Assembly (NCBI RefSeq): GCF_016741935.1
Contig: NZ_JAERRG010000003.1
Span: 310,001-374,000, forward strand
DNA from: Streptomyces endocoffeicus
Lineage (GTDB): Bacteria; Actinomycetota; Actinomycetes; Streptomycetales; Streptomycetaceae
DNA length: 64,000 nucleotides
Direction of reading: 5' to 3'
Shown one piece after another: positions 33,166-40,904 of this stretch. How positions within the stretch are numbered: position 1 is the stretch's first letter; each line of letters opens with the position of its first letter. The position numbers and the translations under genes were made by a program. The notes beneath the pieces were generated by a model, which was given only the letters and a program-made list of their open reading frames with translations, made no database searches and was not told the origin of the DNA.

Positions 33166-33885
33166 TCAGGGCTCCTCGTCCCGGCTGAGCTGACGCCCGA
33201 GGCTGCGGACGAGGTGCTCCGCCATCGCCTCGGCCGCGCGGTCGGCATTGCGGCGCAATATCGCGTGGACCACGCGCTGGTGCTCCGCGAGGGTCGGGTC
33301 ATCGGCGCCGAGTTGGCTGCTCAGCCGGAAGATATGCAGATGGGAGTGGAGCCGTTCCACCGCGTCCGCGAGCAGCGGCCGCCCGGACGCCTGGGCGATC
33401 GCGTCGTGGAGGCGCTGGTCGAGGGCGGCGAAGCCGCGGTAGGCCGCATAGCGTCCGGCGGCGGTCCCCGGGTGGGTGTGCATCTCCTCCGCGATCCGCT
33501 CGATGGCGTCGAGCTGGTCCTCACTGGCGTTGACCGCGGCGAGGGCGGCCGCCCTCGGCTCCAGCAGCTGCCGCATCTCGAAGAGCTCCTCGAGCCCCTG
33601 CCGGGTCAGCAGCTCGGTGGTGCGGTATCCCGACAGCGGCCTCTTCACCACCAGGCCGTCCGCCTCCAGCCTGGCCAGCGCCTCCCGGATGGGGGTCGGG
33701 GAGACGCTGAGGGAGCGGGCCAGGGCCTCGATGCTGACGCGTGCGCCGGGGGTGATCTCATGGTCCATGACCATGGCCTTGATGTTCTCGTAGACGCTGT
33801 CCGAGAGCGCCTGACGGGCGGGCGGCACATCCCGTCCCTGCCCTTCCCGCGGTGCCCCGGTCGCGGAGGTGTCCTGCGGCGGCAT
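33166..33885 (-). CDS. GntR/FadR-family regulator with FCD domain
   Basis: 239 residues. An N-terminal GntR winged helix (about 26-95) includes SVYENIKAMVMDHEITPG and SPTPIREALARLEADGLV. The all-helical FCD domain (about 100-230) contains ELFEMRQLLEP, DQRLHDAIAQASG and EHQRVVHAILRRNAD with its metal-binding His residues. FCD regulators sense sugar acids and similar organic acids, fitting control of the enolase-family importer operon that converges on it. AGGAGG lies 4 bases before the ATG. Confidence 0.87.
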   Translation of the reverse strand: MPPQDTSATGAPREGQGRDVPPARQALSDSVYENIKAMVMDHEITPGARVSIEALARSLSVSPTPIREALARLEADGLVVKRPLSGYRTTELLTRQGLEELFEMRQLLEPRAAALAAVNASEDQLDAIERIAEEMHTHPGTAAGRYAAYRGFAALDQRLHDAIAQASGRPLLADAVERLHSHLHIFRLSSQLGADDPTLAEHQRVVHAILRRNADRAAEAMAEHLVRSLGRQLSRDEEP

Positions 33886-34006
33886 CCGGCCTCCTGCTGC
33901 TGATCGGGGCGTATCGGGGCAGCAACAGTTTACCCAGGTGAGGGACGCCGTTCAGGGGCGAGCCGAGCCGGGCCCGGCCATCGCGGGCCCTGATCGGCGA
34001 GTGGTG

Positions 34007-34304
34007 TCACCGGTGCGGGGGCGGCGCCTGGGGGCTGGCGCGGTGGGCGAGCGGTTCGCCGCGCAGAAAGCGGGCCACTTCCGCCGCCACGATCCGGGCG
34101 GTCCGCGCAGCGCCTCGATGAGCTCCTCTTCGGTGCCGGACGCCTCGTCGACCTCGGCCACCTTGCCGAACGGCGTGTGCGGCCAGGGCAGCCGCAGCTC
34201 GCGGATGTCGAGTGCGCCGTGGCCGGGGACGGCGTTCCGCAGCTCCTCGGTGAGCGGTCGGGGCAGCACGAGTGGTCGCCGGCGGCGAGGACGGTGGTGG
34301 GCAC
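34007..34304 (-). pseudogene. Decayed D-isomer-specific 2-hydroxyacid dehydrogenase
   Basis: A GTG start with GGAG upstream opens VPTTVLAAGDH, like MTTVLVAGDD of the intact gene at 3669. One base is then missing: adding a T would restore DHFVLPRPL. The next frame continues as TEELRNAVPGHG to DEASGTEEELIEAL, matching the intact protein's DxxASGTEEQVLEAL region. There the cofactor and catalytic domain is gone (about 230-250 residues). A third frame resumes with ARFLRGEPLAHRASPQ to a stop, matching ARFLRGEPLRHVANPE at the intact C terminus. It lies 22 bases past the phosphatase stop, so it was probably the last gene of the kinase operon. Confidence 0.85.
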
Positions 34305-34326
34305 GGTGGCACTCCGGAGGAAGGGG

Positions 34327-34941
34327 TCAGTCGGTGGTCAGGGCCGGGGCGTTGAGCCGCAGCAGCGATGCCCGGCCGTCCCATAGGCGCAGTTCGGTCA
34401 GGGCGCCGTTCTCCAGCCGCGGAAACACCTGGCGGTAGCGGGCGAGCGGAATGCCGAGCAACCGGCACAGGGCCAGGCGGACGAGGGTGGAGTGGGCGAC
34501 GACCAGGACCCGTCCCTCCGGCACCTCATGGGCGATGTCCGTCAGACAGGCGATCGCGCGGTCGGCGGCCACGGCGGGGTCCTCACCGCCGGGCAGGTGG
34601 TGGGCGACCGGATCGGCCAGGAACGCGCCCAGCTCCGCCGGGAACCGCTCCCGCATCTCCGCCCGGGTCAGCCCCTCGCCGCGCCCGAAGTCCACCTCGT
34701 ACAGCCGCTCGTCGACGCGCGGGGTGAGGCCGAGCGCGGCGGCGGCGGGCTCGGCGGTGAGCCGGGCGCGGGACAGCGGTGAGCTGAGCACCGCGTCCAG
34801 CCGCTGTCCGGTGGCCCAGGCGCCGAGCTCGGCGGCCTGCTTGTGCCCGTGTTCGGTCAGTGGCACATCGGTGCGTCCGGCGTAGCGGTTCTCCGCGTGC
34901 CACACGGTCTCCCCGTGCCGTACGAGGACGAAGTCGGTCAC
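34327..34941 (-). CDS. Histidine phosphatase (phosphoglycerate mutase-like)
   Basis: 204 residues. The catalytic phospho-His is in LVRHGETVW (about residue 8), with LSSPLSRARLTAEPAA, YEVDFGRGEG and the second His in LVVAHSTLVRLAL. It probably removes phosphate from a small metabolite, possibly a sugar phosphate from the adjacent kinases. The GTG start overlaps the kinase stop in GTGA. The reading frame is open far upstream but nothing there resembles this family. Confidence 0.85.
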   Translation of the reverse strand: MTDFVLVRHGETVWHAENRYAGRTDVPLTEHGHKQAAELGAWATGQRLDAVLSSPLSRARLTAEPAAAALGLTPRVDERLYEVDFGRGEGLTRAEMRERFPAELGAFLADPVAHHLPGGEDPAVAADRAIACLTDIAHEVPEGRVLVVAHSTLVRLALCRLLGIPLARYRQVFPRLENGALTELRLWDGRASLLRLNAPALTTD

Positions 34942-36425
34942 TGATCGGCCTTTCTGCGGGCGTGGGCGGCCACCTCCGGCTCCAGCCAGCCCCGGCGGAC
35001 CAGTTCGTCGACGAAGCCGAGGTAGACCGGGAGCAGCCGTGCGGTGCGAGCGGGATCGGGATGCAGTCCGACTCCGTCGCGCACCATGGAGGCGGCGGCC
35101 CGCTCCAGCGTGACGCCCGAGGCGGTGGCGGCGAGCACCGCCATGCCGACGCCGCTCTCGGCCTGCTCGGGCAGGGTCACGCTCCGGCCGAGGAGGTCGG
35201 CGCGCAGCCGCGACCAGTAGCGGTTGCGGGCGCCGCCGCCGGTCAGACTCAGCGGGCCGGCCACGGAAGCGCCGATGTGATCCAGGTGGTCGAGGCAGAG
35301 CCGCTCCACACAGGCCACGCCGAGCAGACAGGCATGGAACTCCTCCGCCGCGCCGGAGGGTTCGCCCAGGACGAAGGGGCGCGCGTCGGGCGCGCGGAAC
35401 GGAAAGCGCTCGCCCCGCTCGCCGACGAGCGGGTAGACGACCGCGGTGGAACCGGTCGCGGCGGCCGCCTCGGTGAGGGCGTCGAGGTCGGCCCCGGGGA
35501 AGCGGCGGGACAGCACGCCCGCGCCGCTGCTGGAGGCACCGCCGGGCAGCCAGCCGCCGCCGGGCCCGCGGTGGCAGTAGACCACCCCGGCGGGGTCGCG
35601 CACCGGACGGGGACTGGCGCCCTTGAGGACCAGGGTGGTGCCCAGCACCGAGTTCCAGGCCCCCGGGCCGAGCGCGCCCGCCCCGATCTGGGCCGCGCAG
35701 CCGTCGGTCATCCCCGCGACCATGGGTGTGCCGACGGGGATCCCGGTGACGGCGGCGGCCCGCGCGCAGACCGTGCCGATCACCGTGCCGGGCCGTACGA
35801 CCTCCGGCAGCAGGCCGTCGGGGACGCCGAGGGCGGCCAGCTCCTCGGCGGGCCAGCGGTCGGCGAGCAGGTCGTAACCGGTCTTCAGGGCGTGGCTGGC
35901 GTCGCCGGGGGTCTGTTGTCCGGCCAGCCGCCAGGTGATCAGGTCGGCCTGGTGCAGCAGCCGGGCCCCCGGCGGGACATCGGTGTGCTGGAGCAGCCAC
36001 AGGAGTTTGGGCAGCGCCCAGGACGGCTGCATGGTGCGGTAGCCGAGCCTCTCCCAGACCGCCGCGCCGACGGTGTTGACGCGGTCGGCGTGGCCCGCGG
36101 CGCGCCCGTCGTCGTACATCAGGGCCGGGGTGAGGGGCGTTCCGGACGGGTCGGCGAGGAGGACGGTCCCGGAGGTGGCGTCCACCGCCACACCCCGCAC
36201 CCGCCCGTCGTCGATGCCGCTCAGGGCCTCGCGGCAGGCGGCACCGGCGGCGGACCACCACTGCTCGGGGTCCTGTTCGTGGCGTACGCCGGCACGGTGG
36301 CCGGTCAGGGGGCGGGAGGCCGCGGCGAGCAGCTTCCCGGTGCCGTCCACGGCGACCGCGCGCACGCTCTGCGTACCGAGGTCCAGACCGAGATGGACGG
36401 CGTCGGGGGAGAGGGCGTCAGACAT
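34938..36425 (-). CDS. FGGY-family carbohydrate kinase
   Basis: 495 residues. The N-terminal phosphate loop is LGLDLGTQSVRAV, the hinge region contains GMTDGCAAQIGAGALGPG, and the C-terminal ATP site is LSLTGGGARNRYW. It is a different FGGY branch from the EryA-like kinases, nearer the ribulo-/xylulokinase type. The substrate is a pentose, ketose or polyol that I cannot specify. The ATG overlaps the preceding kinase gene by 8 bases, and its own stop overlaps the phosphatase in GTGA, so three genes are translated in series. Confidence 0.83.
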   Translation of the reverse strand: MSDALSPDAVHLGLDLGTQSVRAVAVDGTGKLLAAASRPLTGHRAGVRHEQDPEQWWSAAGAACREALSGIDDGRVRGVAVDATSGTVLLADPSGTPLTPALMYDDGRAAGHADRVNTVGAAVWERLGYRTMQPSWALPKLLWLLQHTDVPPGARLLHQADLITWRLAGQQTPGDASHALKTGYDLLADRWPAEELAALGVPDGLLPEVVRPGTVIGTVCARAAAVTGIPVGTPMVAGMTDGCAAQIGAGALGPGAWNSVLGTTLVLKGASPRPVRDPAGVVYCHRGPGGGWLPGGASSSGAGVLSRRFPGADLDALTEAAAATGSTAVVYPLVGERGERFPFRAPDARPFVLGEPSGAAEEFHACLLGVACVERLCLDHLDHIGASVAGPLSLTGGGARNRYWSRLRADLLGRSVTLPEQAESGVGMAVLAATASGVTLERAAASMVRDGVGLHPDPARTARLLPVYLGFVDELVRRGWLEPEVAAHARRKADQ

Positions 36426-38034
36426 GCGAGGTTTCCGGACGGGGGTCGTGGGGGCGCTGAGCGGGGGTGTCGGCGGACGGTCGGGCCGGCGACGGGCCGG
36501 GTCCCCGGGATGACGACGGGCCGGGTCCCCGGGATGACGGCGAGCCGGATTCCCGGGATGGCGACCAGCCCAGGGACCGGGCCGCGTCCCGCCAGGCCAG
36601 GTGTGCCGCGGACAGCTCGTCGTAGAGCGCGGCCCGGTCCGGGTCCGGTGCCCAACTGGCCCCCATGCAGACGTACTTGGCGGCGGCCTCCGCCATGCTC
36701 CGCTCGGCGCCGGTGAGCACCAGACCGGTGAGGAAGGCGCCCTTCGCGCCCAGCTCGGTGTCGGTGCCGCGCGCCGTCGGGACGCCGGTGGCGTCGGCGA
36801 TGAGCTGACACCAGCGGTCGCTGCCCGCGCCTCCGCCGCACATCCGCAGCTCGTACACCTCGGTTCCGGAGGATCGCAGGCAGTCCCGTACGACGAGGGA
36901 CAGCCCCTCGAAGACCGCACGGGCCAGGTCGGCGCGGGTGTGGTCCAGCGACAGGCCCCAGAAGGTGCCGCGGGCCCGTCCGTCGAGGAACGGCGCGCGC
37001 TCCCCGGCGGGTGAGAGATAGGGGAGGAAACCCAGCCCGGCGGCGCCGGGTTCGGACGCGGCGGCGAGGTCGCCGAGCGCGGCGGGGCTCTCGACGGCCA
37101 GCGTCCGGCACGCCCAGTCCAGCACCTCGGTGCCCGACAGGGTGGGGAGGGCGCGCAGCAGGCGGTCGTGGCGGCCGAAGGCGATGGTGATGCCGCACGG
37201 CTCGCCCGAGGTGTCCACGCATCGGCGCACCACCTCGGTGCACAGGGTGGTGCCGAGGATGGCGCAGGCCTGTCCGGGGTCGACGACCCCGGCGCCGCGG
37301 GCGGTGGCGGCGATGTCGTAGGGGGCCATCACCACGGGAAGGCCGGTGGGGAGGCCCAGTTCGTCCGCCGCCCGGTGGGTGAGCTCGGCGACGCACTCGT
37401 CGGGTCCGAGGACGCGCGGCAGCAGCCGACGGGCCCACGCCAGGCCGAACAGGTCCACGATCGCCGGGTCGTACGCGCCCGTGGCGTGGTCGAGGAAGGG
37501 GGCCGACGCGTCGGAGGCGTCGATCGCCGTGACACCGGTGAGCCTCAGGAACAGCCAGCCCGCCGCGGTCAGCGCGGTGTGCGAGCGCTCCAGGCGCGCC
37601 GGGTCGTGCTCGGCGAGCCAGGTGAGCACCGCGTTCGGCATGCCCGCGCAGGTGAGGGAGCCGTTGCGGCGGTACGCCTCGGCCAGGACGCCATCGGCCT
37701 GCCAGCCCGCGAGCAGATCACCGGCGCGCCCGTCGGACCAGAGGATCGCCGGGCCGGTGGGGCGGCCGTCGCCGTCGACCGGCCAGCAGCCGTCCCCCTG
37801 GGCCGTGAACGCGATCAGCCGCACCGCGTCGTGTCCGGGGCCCAGCTGGGCCAGGGCGCCGCGCACGGTGGCGGCGACCCCGCGCCACACGGCGTCCATG
37901 TCCTGCTCGGCCCACCCGGGGTGCGGTCGCAGCACCTCCGTACCGATGCGGGAGACCGCCACTTCCCTTCCCTCGGTGTCGAACACGACGGACTTGATGA
38001 CCGACGTGCCGACGTCGACAGTGAGAACCGTCAT
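36418..38034 (-). CDS. FGGY carbohydrate kinase, EryA-like, with repetitive C-terminal tail
   Basis: 538 residues. VDVGTSVIKSVVF, FTAQGDGCW, LWSDGRA and SDASAPFLDHATGAYD are shared with the kinase at 4736 and with erythritol kinase (EryA). The C-terminal ATP site is LRMCGGGAGSDRW. The kinase core ends near residue 490; the last 45-50 residues are a Ser/Pro/Gly/Arg tail coded partly by a 24-bp tandem repeat (SSRGPGP units), which is not part of the fold. First gene of an operon facing a DeoR regulator. The ribosome site is weak. Confidence 0.8.
   Translation of the reverse strand: MTVLTVDVGTSVIKSVVFDTEGREVAVSRIGTEVLRPHPGWAEQDMDAVWRGVAATVRGALAQLGPGHDAVRLIAFTAQGDGCWPVDGDGRPTGPAILWSDGRAGDLLAGWQADGVLAEAYRRNGSLTCAGMPNAVLTWLAEHDPARLERSHTALTAAGWLFLRLTGVTAIDASDASAPFLDHATGAYDPAIVDLFGLAWARRLLPRVLGPDECVAELTHRAADELGLPTGLPVVMAPYDIAATARGAGVVDPGQACAILGTTLCTEVVRRCVDTSGEPCGITIAFGRHDRLLRALPTLSGTEVLDWACRTLAVESPAALGDLAAASEPGAAGLGFLPYLSPAGERAPFLDGRARGTFWGLSLDHTRADLARAVFEGLSLVVRDCLRSSGTEVYELRMCGGGAGSDRWCQLIADATGVPTARGTDTELGAKGAFLTGLVLTGAERSMAEAAAKYVCMGASWAPDPDRAALYDELSAAHLAWRDAARSLGWSPSRESGSPSSRGPGPSSSRGPGPSPARPSADTPAQRPHDPRPETSHV
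36491..36559 (-). repeat. 24-bp coding tandem repeat in the kinase tail
   Basis: GACGGGCCGGGTCCCCGGGAT occurs at 36491-36511 and 36515-36535, each followed by GAC. A degenerate third unit lies at 36539-36559. The period is 24 bp, eight codons. Confidence 0.8.
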
Positions 38035-38348
38035 GACCGAAATACCTGCCCCTTCACCACGGCTGGAGCAGCGGCGCACCAATGGGTCGCCACCGCTCCG
38101 GGGAACCGATGCCGTCGGCGGAATTCCGCGCCGGCAAACCCAGAGAATCGCCGCCGGGAAGCCACGTCAATCGGGGCGCGGGATTATCCCGCGACCGGCC
38201 CGCGGCACCGTGCGATGTCCTGGGCCACCGGCCCCGCACACGGGGGAGGCGCCGCCCCGCGCGCGTGTTACCTTCGCGTGAGTTTCACATCACTTCGTCT
38301 CATGTCGGTCCGCCGGGGTGGTGCGGAAGGGATAAGGAGCCGCAGGCC
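38035..38348. promoter_or_regulatory. 314-bp divergent region between EryA-like kinase operon and deoR
   Basis: No gene is visible. Near the deoR side, GTGAGTTTCACATCAC (38278-38293) contains a GTGA/TCAC inverted pair. A related sequence, GTGATGT with ACATCAC, follows the regulator's stop at 39122. These are candidate DeoR operators. The rest of the gap, 38035-38260, shows nothing I can name. Confidence 0.4.
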
Positions 38349-39125
38349 ATGACCCGTACGGATGGGCAGGAGGAGCGGCGGCGCCGACTGCGTGAACTGG
38401 TCACGACCAAGGGCTTCGTCCGGACCTCGGACCTGGCGGCCGAGTTCGCCGTCAGTGTGATGACCATCCACCGCGACCTGGACGCCCTCCAGGCGCAGGG
38501 CTGGCTGCGCAAGGTGCGCGGCGGCGCGAGCTGTCTGCCGTCCACGCAGTTCCACGGCAGTGTCGGCGAGCGCATGACGACCATGGCGCAGACCAAACAG
38601 CGGCTGGCGCGGGCGGCGGCCGAGGAGCTGGCTCCCGGCCAGATCGTGGTGATCGACGACTCCACCACCTGTCTGGGCCTGGTCCAGCACCTGCCCCACC
38701 ACACACCGGTCACGGTGATCACCAACTCGCTGCCCGTCATCACGGCTCTGGCCAAGGAGCCCGGGGCGGCGCTGGTGGCGCTCGGCGGCACCTACTTCCC
38801 GGCGTACGACGCGTTCATGGGACCGCACACCGCGCAGAGCATGTCCGCCTTCCGCGCCGATGTGCTGTTCATGTCCACCACCGCCGTCACCTCGGGCCGC
38901 TGCTATCACATGTCACCGGAGACGGTGCAGGTCAAGCAGGCGATGATGGCCGCCGCGGCGCGCCGGGTACTCCTCGTCGACCATACGAAGTTCGCCAACC
39001 AGGGGCTGTACGCCCTGGCTCCGCTCACCGACTTCGACCTGGTCGTGGTGGACGACGCGGCACCGGCCGGAGAGGTGCGCGGGCTGCGTGAGCGCGGCGT
39101 CGATGTGCGTATCGTCCCTCGGTGA
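38349..39125 (+). CDS. DeoR-family transcriptional regulator
   Basis: 258 residues. A DeoR winged helix (about 8-62, with VRTSDLAAEFAVSVMTIHRD and RKVRGGA) is followed by the phospho-sugar sensor domain (IDDSTTCLGLVQHLP, VALGGTYFP, LLVDHTKFANQG). It is homologous to the regulator at 2028. AAGGAG lies 9 bases before the ATG. It faces the two-kinase operon, which it probably represses until a phosphorylated intermediate appears. Confidence 0.88.
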   Translation: MTRTDGQEERRRRLRELVTTKGFVRTSDLAAEFAVSVMTIHRDLDALQAQGWLRKVRGGASCLPSTQFHGSVGERMTTMAQTKQRLARAAAEELAPGQIVVIDDSTTCLGLVQHLPHHTPVTVITNSLPVITALAKEPGAALVALGGTYFPAYDAFMGPHTAQSMSAFRADVLFMSTTAVTSGRCYHMSPETVQVKQAMMAAAARRVLLVDHTKFANQGLYALAPLTDFDLVVVDDAAPAGEVRGLRERGVDVRIVPR

Positions 39126-39144
39126 TGTCACACGTGAACATCAC
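39122..39144. promoter_or_regulatory. Inverted repeat overlapping the deoR stop
   Basis: GTGATGT (39122-39128) and ACATCAC (39138-39144) are perfect 7-bp arms around 9 bases that include TCACACGTGA-like symmetry. It could be a weak terminator or a regulator-binding site; the resemblance to 38278-38293 favours the second. Confidence 0.4.
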
Positions 39145-39671
39145 GTCGACTTCACACGGCGCCCGTCGGGGAACGTCCGGTGGCCACCCTGCTGCGCTGT
39201 CCGCCCGCACCCTCCCGCGCCCCGATACGTCCGCTGTGGCGTCGGACGAGACACATGGGGACTTGCCGGAGACGTCCAAGCTCTGACGCCGCCCGGCGGA
39301 AGATTTGCCGGGTGATCCGGCCCGTACGACACCTTGACACCCCAATACATCGGATGTTCTGATGCCGATGCGTCCTGGTAAAAAGGGCCGGCCAAAGGAG
39401 TCGCCATGGGTCGGATCACGACAGTGACGGTCAGGTACTTCAGTTTCCCTACGCGTCGAGCGCACCATGGAGCGGCCGCCGTACACACGGCGCCCGGCTT
39501 ACTCGGTATCTGACGTTCACCACACCCGCCATATCTTCTCGCCCCACCCCACTCGCCGTGGTCGGGGCTTTCCCACAGCAGCCGCAACCGCATCCGCATG
39601 CGCATTCCATGCCCGCGTTCCGTGCTGCCCGTGTACGGCCATCCGAGCACGCACATGAAGTGGACTCCGCT
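39126..39671. promoter_or_regulatory. 546-bp upstream region of the fucosidase importer operon
   Basis: No convincing gene is present; short ORFs here lack the codon bias of the genome. The first part holds the inverted repeat at 39122-39144, and the middle holds a likely promoter and operator at 39334-39362. From 39363 to 39671 I see only a long leader without a clear structure. Confidence 0.5.
39334..39362 (+). promoter_or_regulatory. Promoter with embedded palindrome ACATCGGATGT
   Basis: TTGACA (39334-39339) is a good -35 box. The 11-bp palindrome ACATC-G-GATGT (39347-39357) fills the spacer and reaches the expected -10 (about 39357-39362). A regulator bound here would block transcription of the importer and fucosidase genes. 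Which regulator does so is not shown; the RpiR protein at 46100 is one candidate. Confidence 0.55.
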
Positions 39672-40904
39672 ATGAAAAGACGACTCCTCGTCGGTGTCAC
39701 CGCGGCGGCCGCCGCCTGGGGAATGCTGGTGGGATGTTCCTCCAGTTCCAGCACGTCCAACCAGTCGAAGGACAAACTTGTCTGGTCGATGTGGATCGCG
39801 GGCTCGTCCGACAAGGCGGCCTGGCAGCAGGTGGCGAATTCGGTCAGCGCCGAGGGCGGCCCGAAGGTCACGATCCAGGGCGCACCCTTCAACGACTACT
39901 TCACCAAGCTCCGCACCCAGCTCAGTACCGGGAGCGCGCCGTGCGTCGTGAGCATCCAGAGTCTCCGCGCGGCGAATTACACCGATGTCCTGCGGCCGAT
40001 CGACTCCTACGCCAAGAAGGGCGGGCTCGATCTTTCCGAGTTCGACACCACCGCCCTGAACGGAATGAGGGTCGACGGAAAGCTGTACGCCCTGCCGTAT
40101 GACACCGGGCCCATGCTGCTCTTCTACAACAAGGACCTGTTCCGGCAGGTCGGTGCCCAGGAGCCGAAGCCCGGCTGGACGCTCGCCGACTTCAACGCGG
40201 CCGCGGCGAAGTTCAAGGCGGCGGGAAAGACGATGTTCGCCTCGAGCGTCTCGGACATGAACCTCGAATCGATAATCCTCGGCTACAACGGCGGCCGGGT
40301 CATCAAGGCCGACGGAACTCTCGATCCGTCGAACCCCGCATTCGCCAAGGGGCTCGACTGGCTCTCCTCGCTCGTCAAGAACGGCACCGCCACCCAGGCC
40401 AGCGCGGACACCGACGCCCCCTCCAACAACTTCGTGTCCAAGAGAGTCGGCATGTATCTCGACGGCCCCTGGTCACTGCTCGACAAGAAGGGCAAGGTGA
40501 AATTCCCGATCGGGGTCACGACCATACCCACCGGCCACACCTCCGGTCCGGCCACTTTCTCGGCGGGGTCCGGATTCGGCATCTCCAAACAGTGCGCCTA
40601 CCCCGACCAGGCGTTCAAGGCCATCAAGACGATGACGAGCCAGAAGGTGCTCACCTCCCTGGCGCGGCAGGGGCGGGCCTTCCCCGGCCGCACCGCCGCC
40701 CAGCAGACGTGGTACGAAAACGCGCACATCGACGGCGTCGAGAGCGTCCTCAAGACGGCCCAGAAGGCATCGACACCACTGCCCGGCAACAAACAGAGCG
40801 ACCAGCTCCAGCAGCTCTTCTCCCAGTACGGAATCCAAGCCGTCAACGGACAGCAGTCGGGCGCCGAGACGATGAAGTCCATCGCGGGTCAGCTCGGGCA
40901 GTGA
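39672..40904 (+). CDS. CUT1-type sugar-binding lipoprotein
   Basis: 410 residues. A signal peptide (MKRRLLVGVTAAAAAWG) ends in the lipobox MLVGC, with lipid-bearing Cys at about 21. The type-2 solute-binding fold shows LVWSMWIAGSSDKAAW, DTGPMLLFYNKDLFRQ, GWTLADFNAAAAKFK and VGMYLDGPWSLLDK, typical of oligosaccharide binders. It delivers sugars to the two permeases that follow. The ribosome site is weak. The neighbouring alpha-L-fucosidase suggests fucose-containing oligosaccharides as ligands. Confidence 0.86.
   Translation: MKRRLLVGVTAAAAAWGMLVGCSSSSSTSNQSKDKLVWSMWIAGSSDKAAWQQVANSVSAEGGPKVTIQGAPFNDYFTKLRTQLSTGSAPCVVSIQSLRAANYTDVLRPIDSYAKKGGLDLSEFDTTALNGMRVDGKLYALPYDTGPMLLFYNKDLFRQVGAQEPKPGWTLADFNAAAAKFKAAGKTMFASSVSDMNLESIILGYNGGRVIKADGTLDPSNPAFAKGLDWLSSLVKNGTATQASADTDAPSNNFVSKRVGMYLDGPWSLLDKKGKVKFPIGVTTIPTGHTSGPATFSAGSGFGISKQCAYPDQAFKAIKTMTSQKVLTSLARQGRAFPGRTAAQQTWYENAHIDGVESVLKTAQKASTPLPGNKQSDQLQQLFSQYGIQAVNGQQSGAETMKSIAGQLGQ

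Noticed and set aside
34327..36261. A 644-codon frame extending the histidine phosphatase upstream
   Set aside because: The extension is an Arg-rich shadow of the FGGY kinase. The phosphatase starts at the GTG overlapping the kinase stop.
39467..39658. Small ORF in the long leader before the sugar-binding protein
   Set aside because: Its third-position GC and residue mix (many His, Pro, Arg, Cys) are unlike genes here, and it has no ribosome site.
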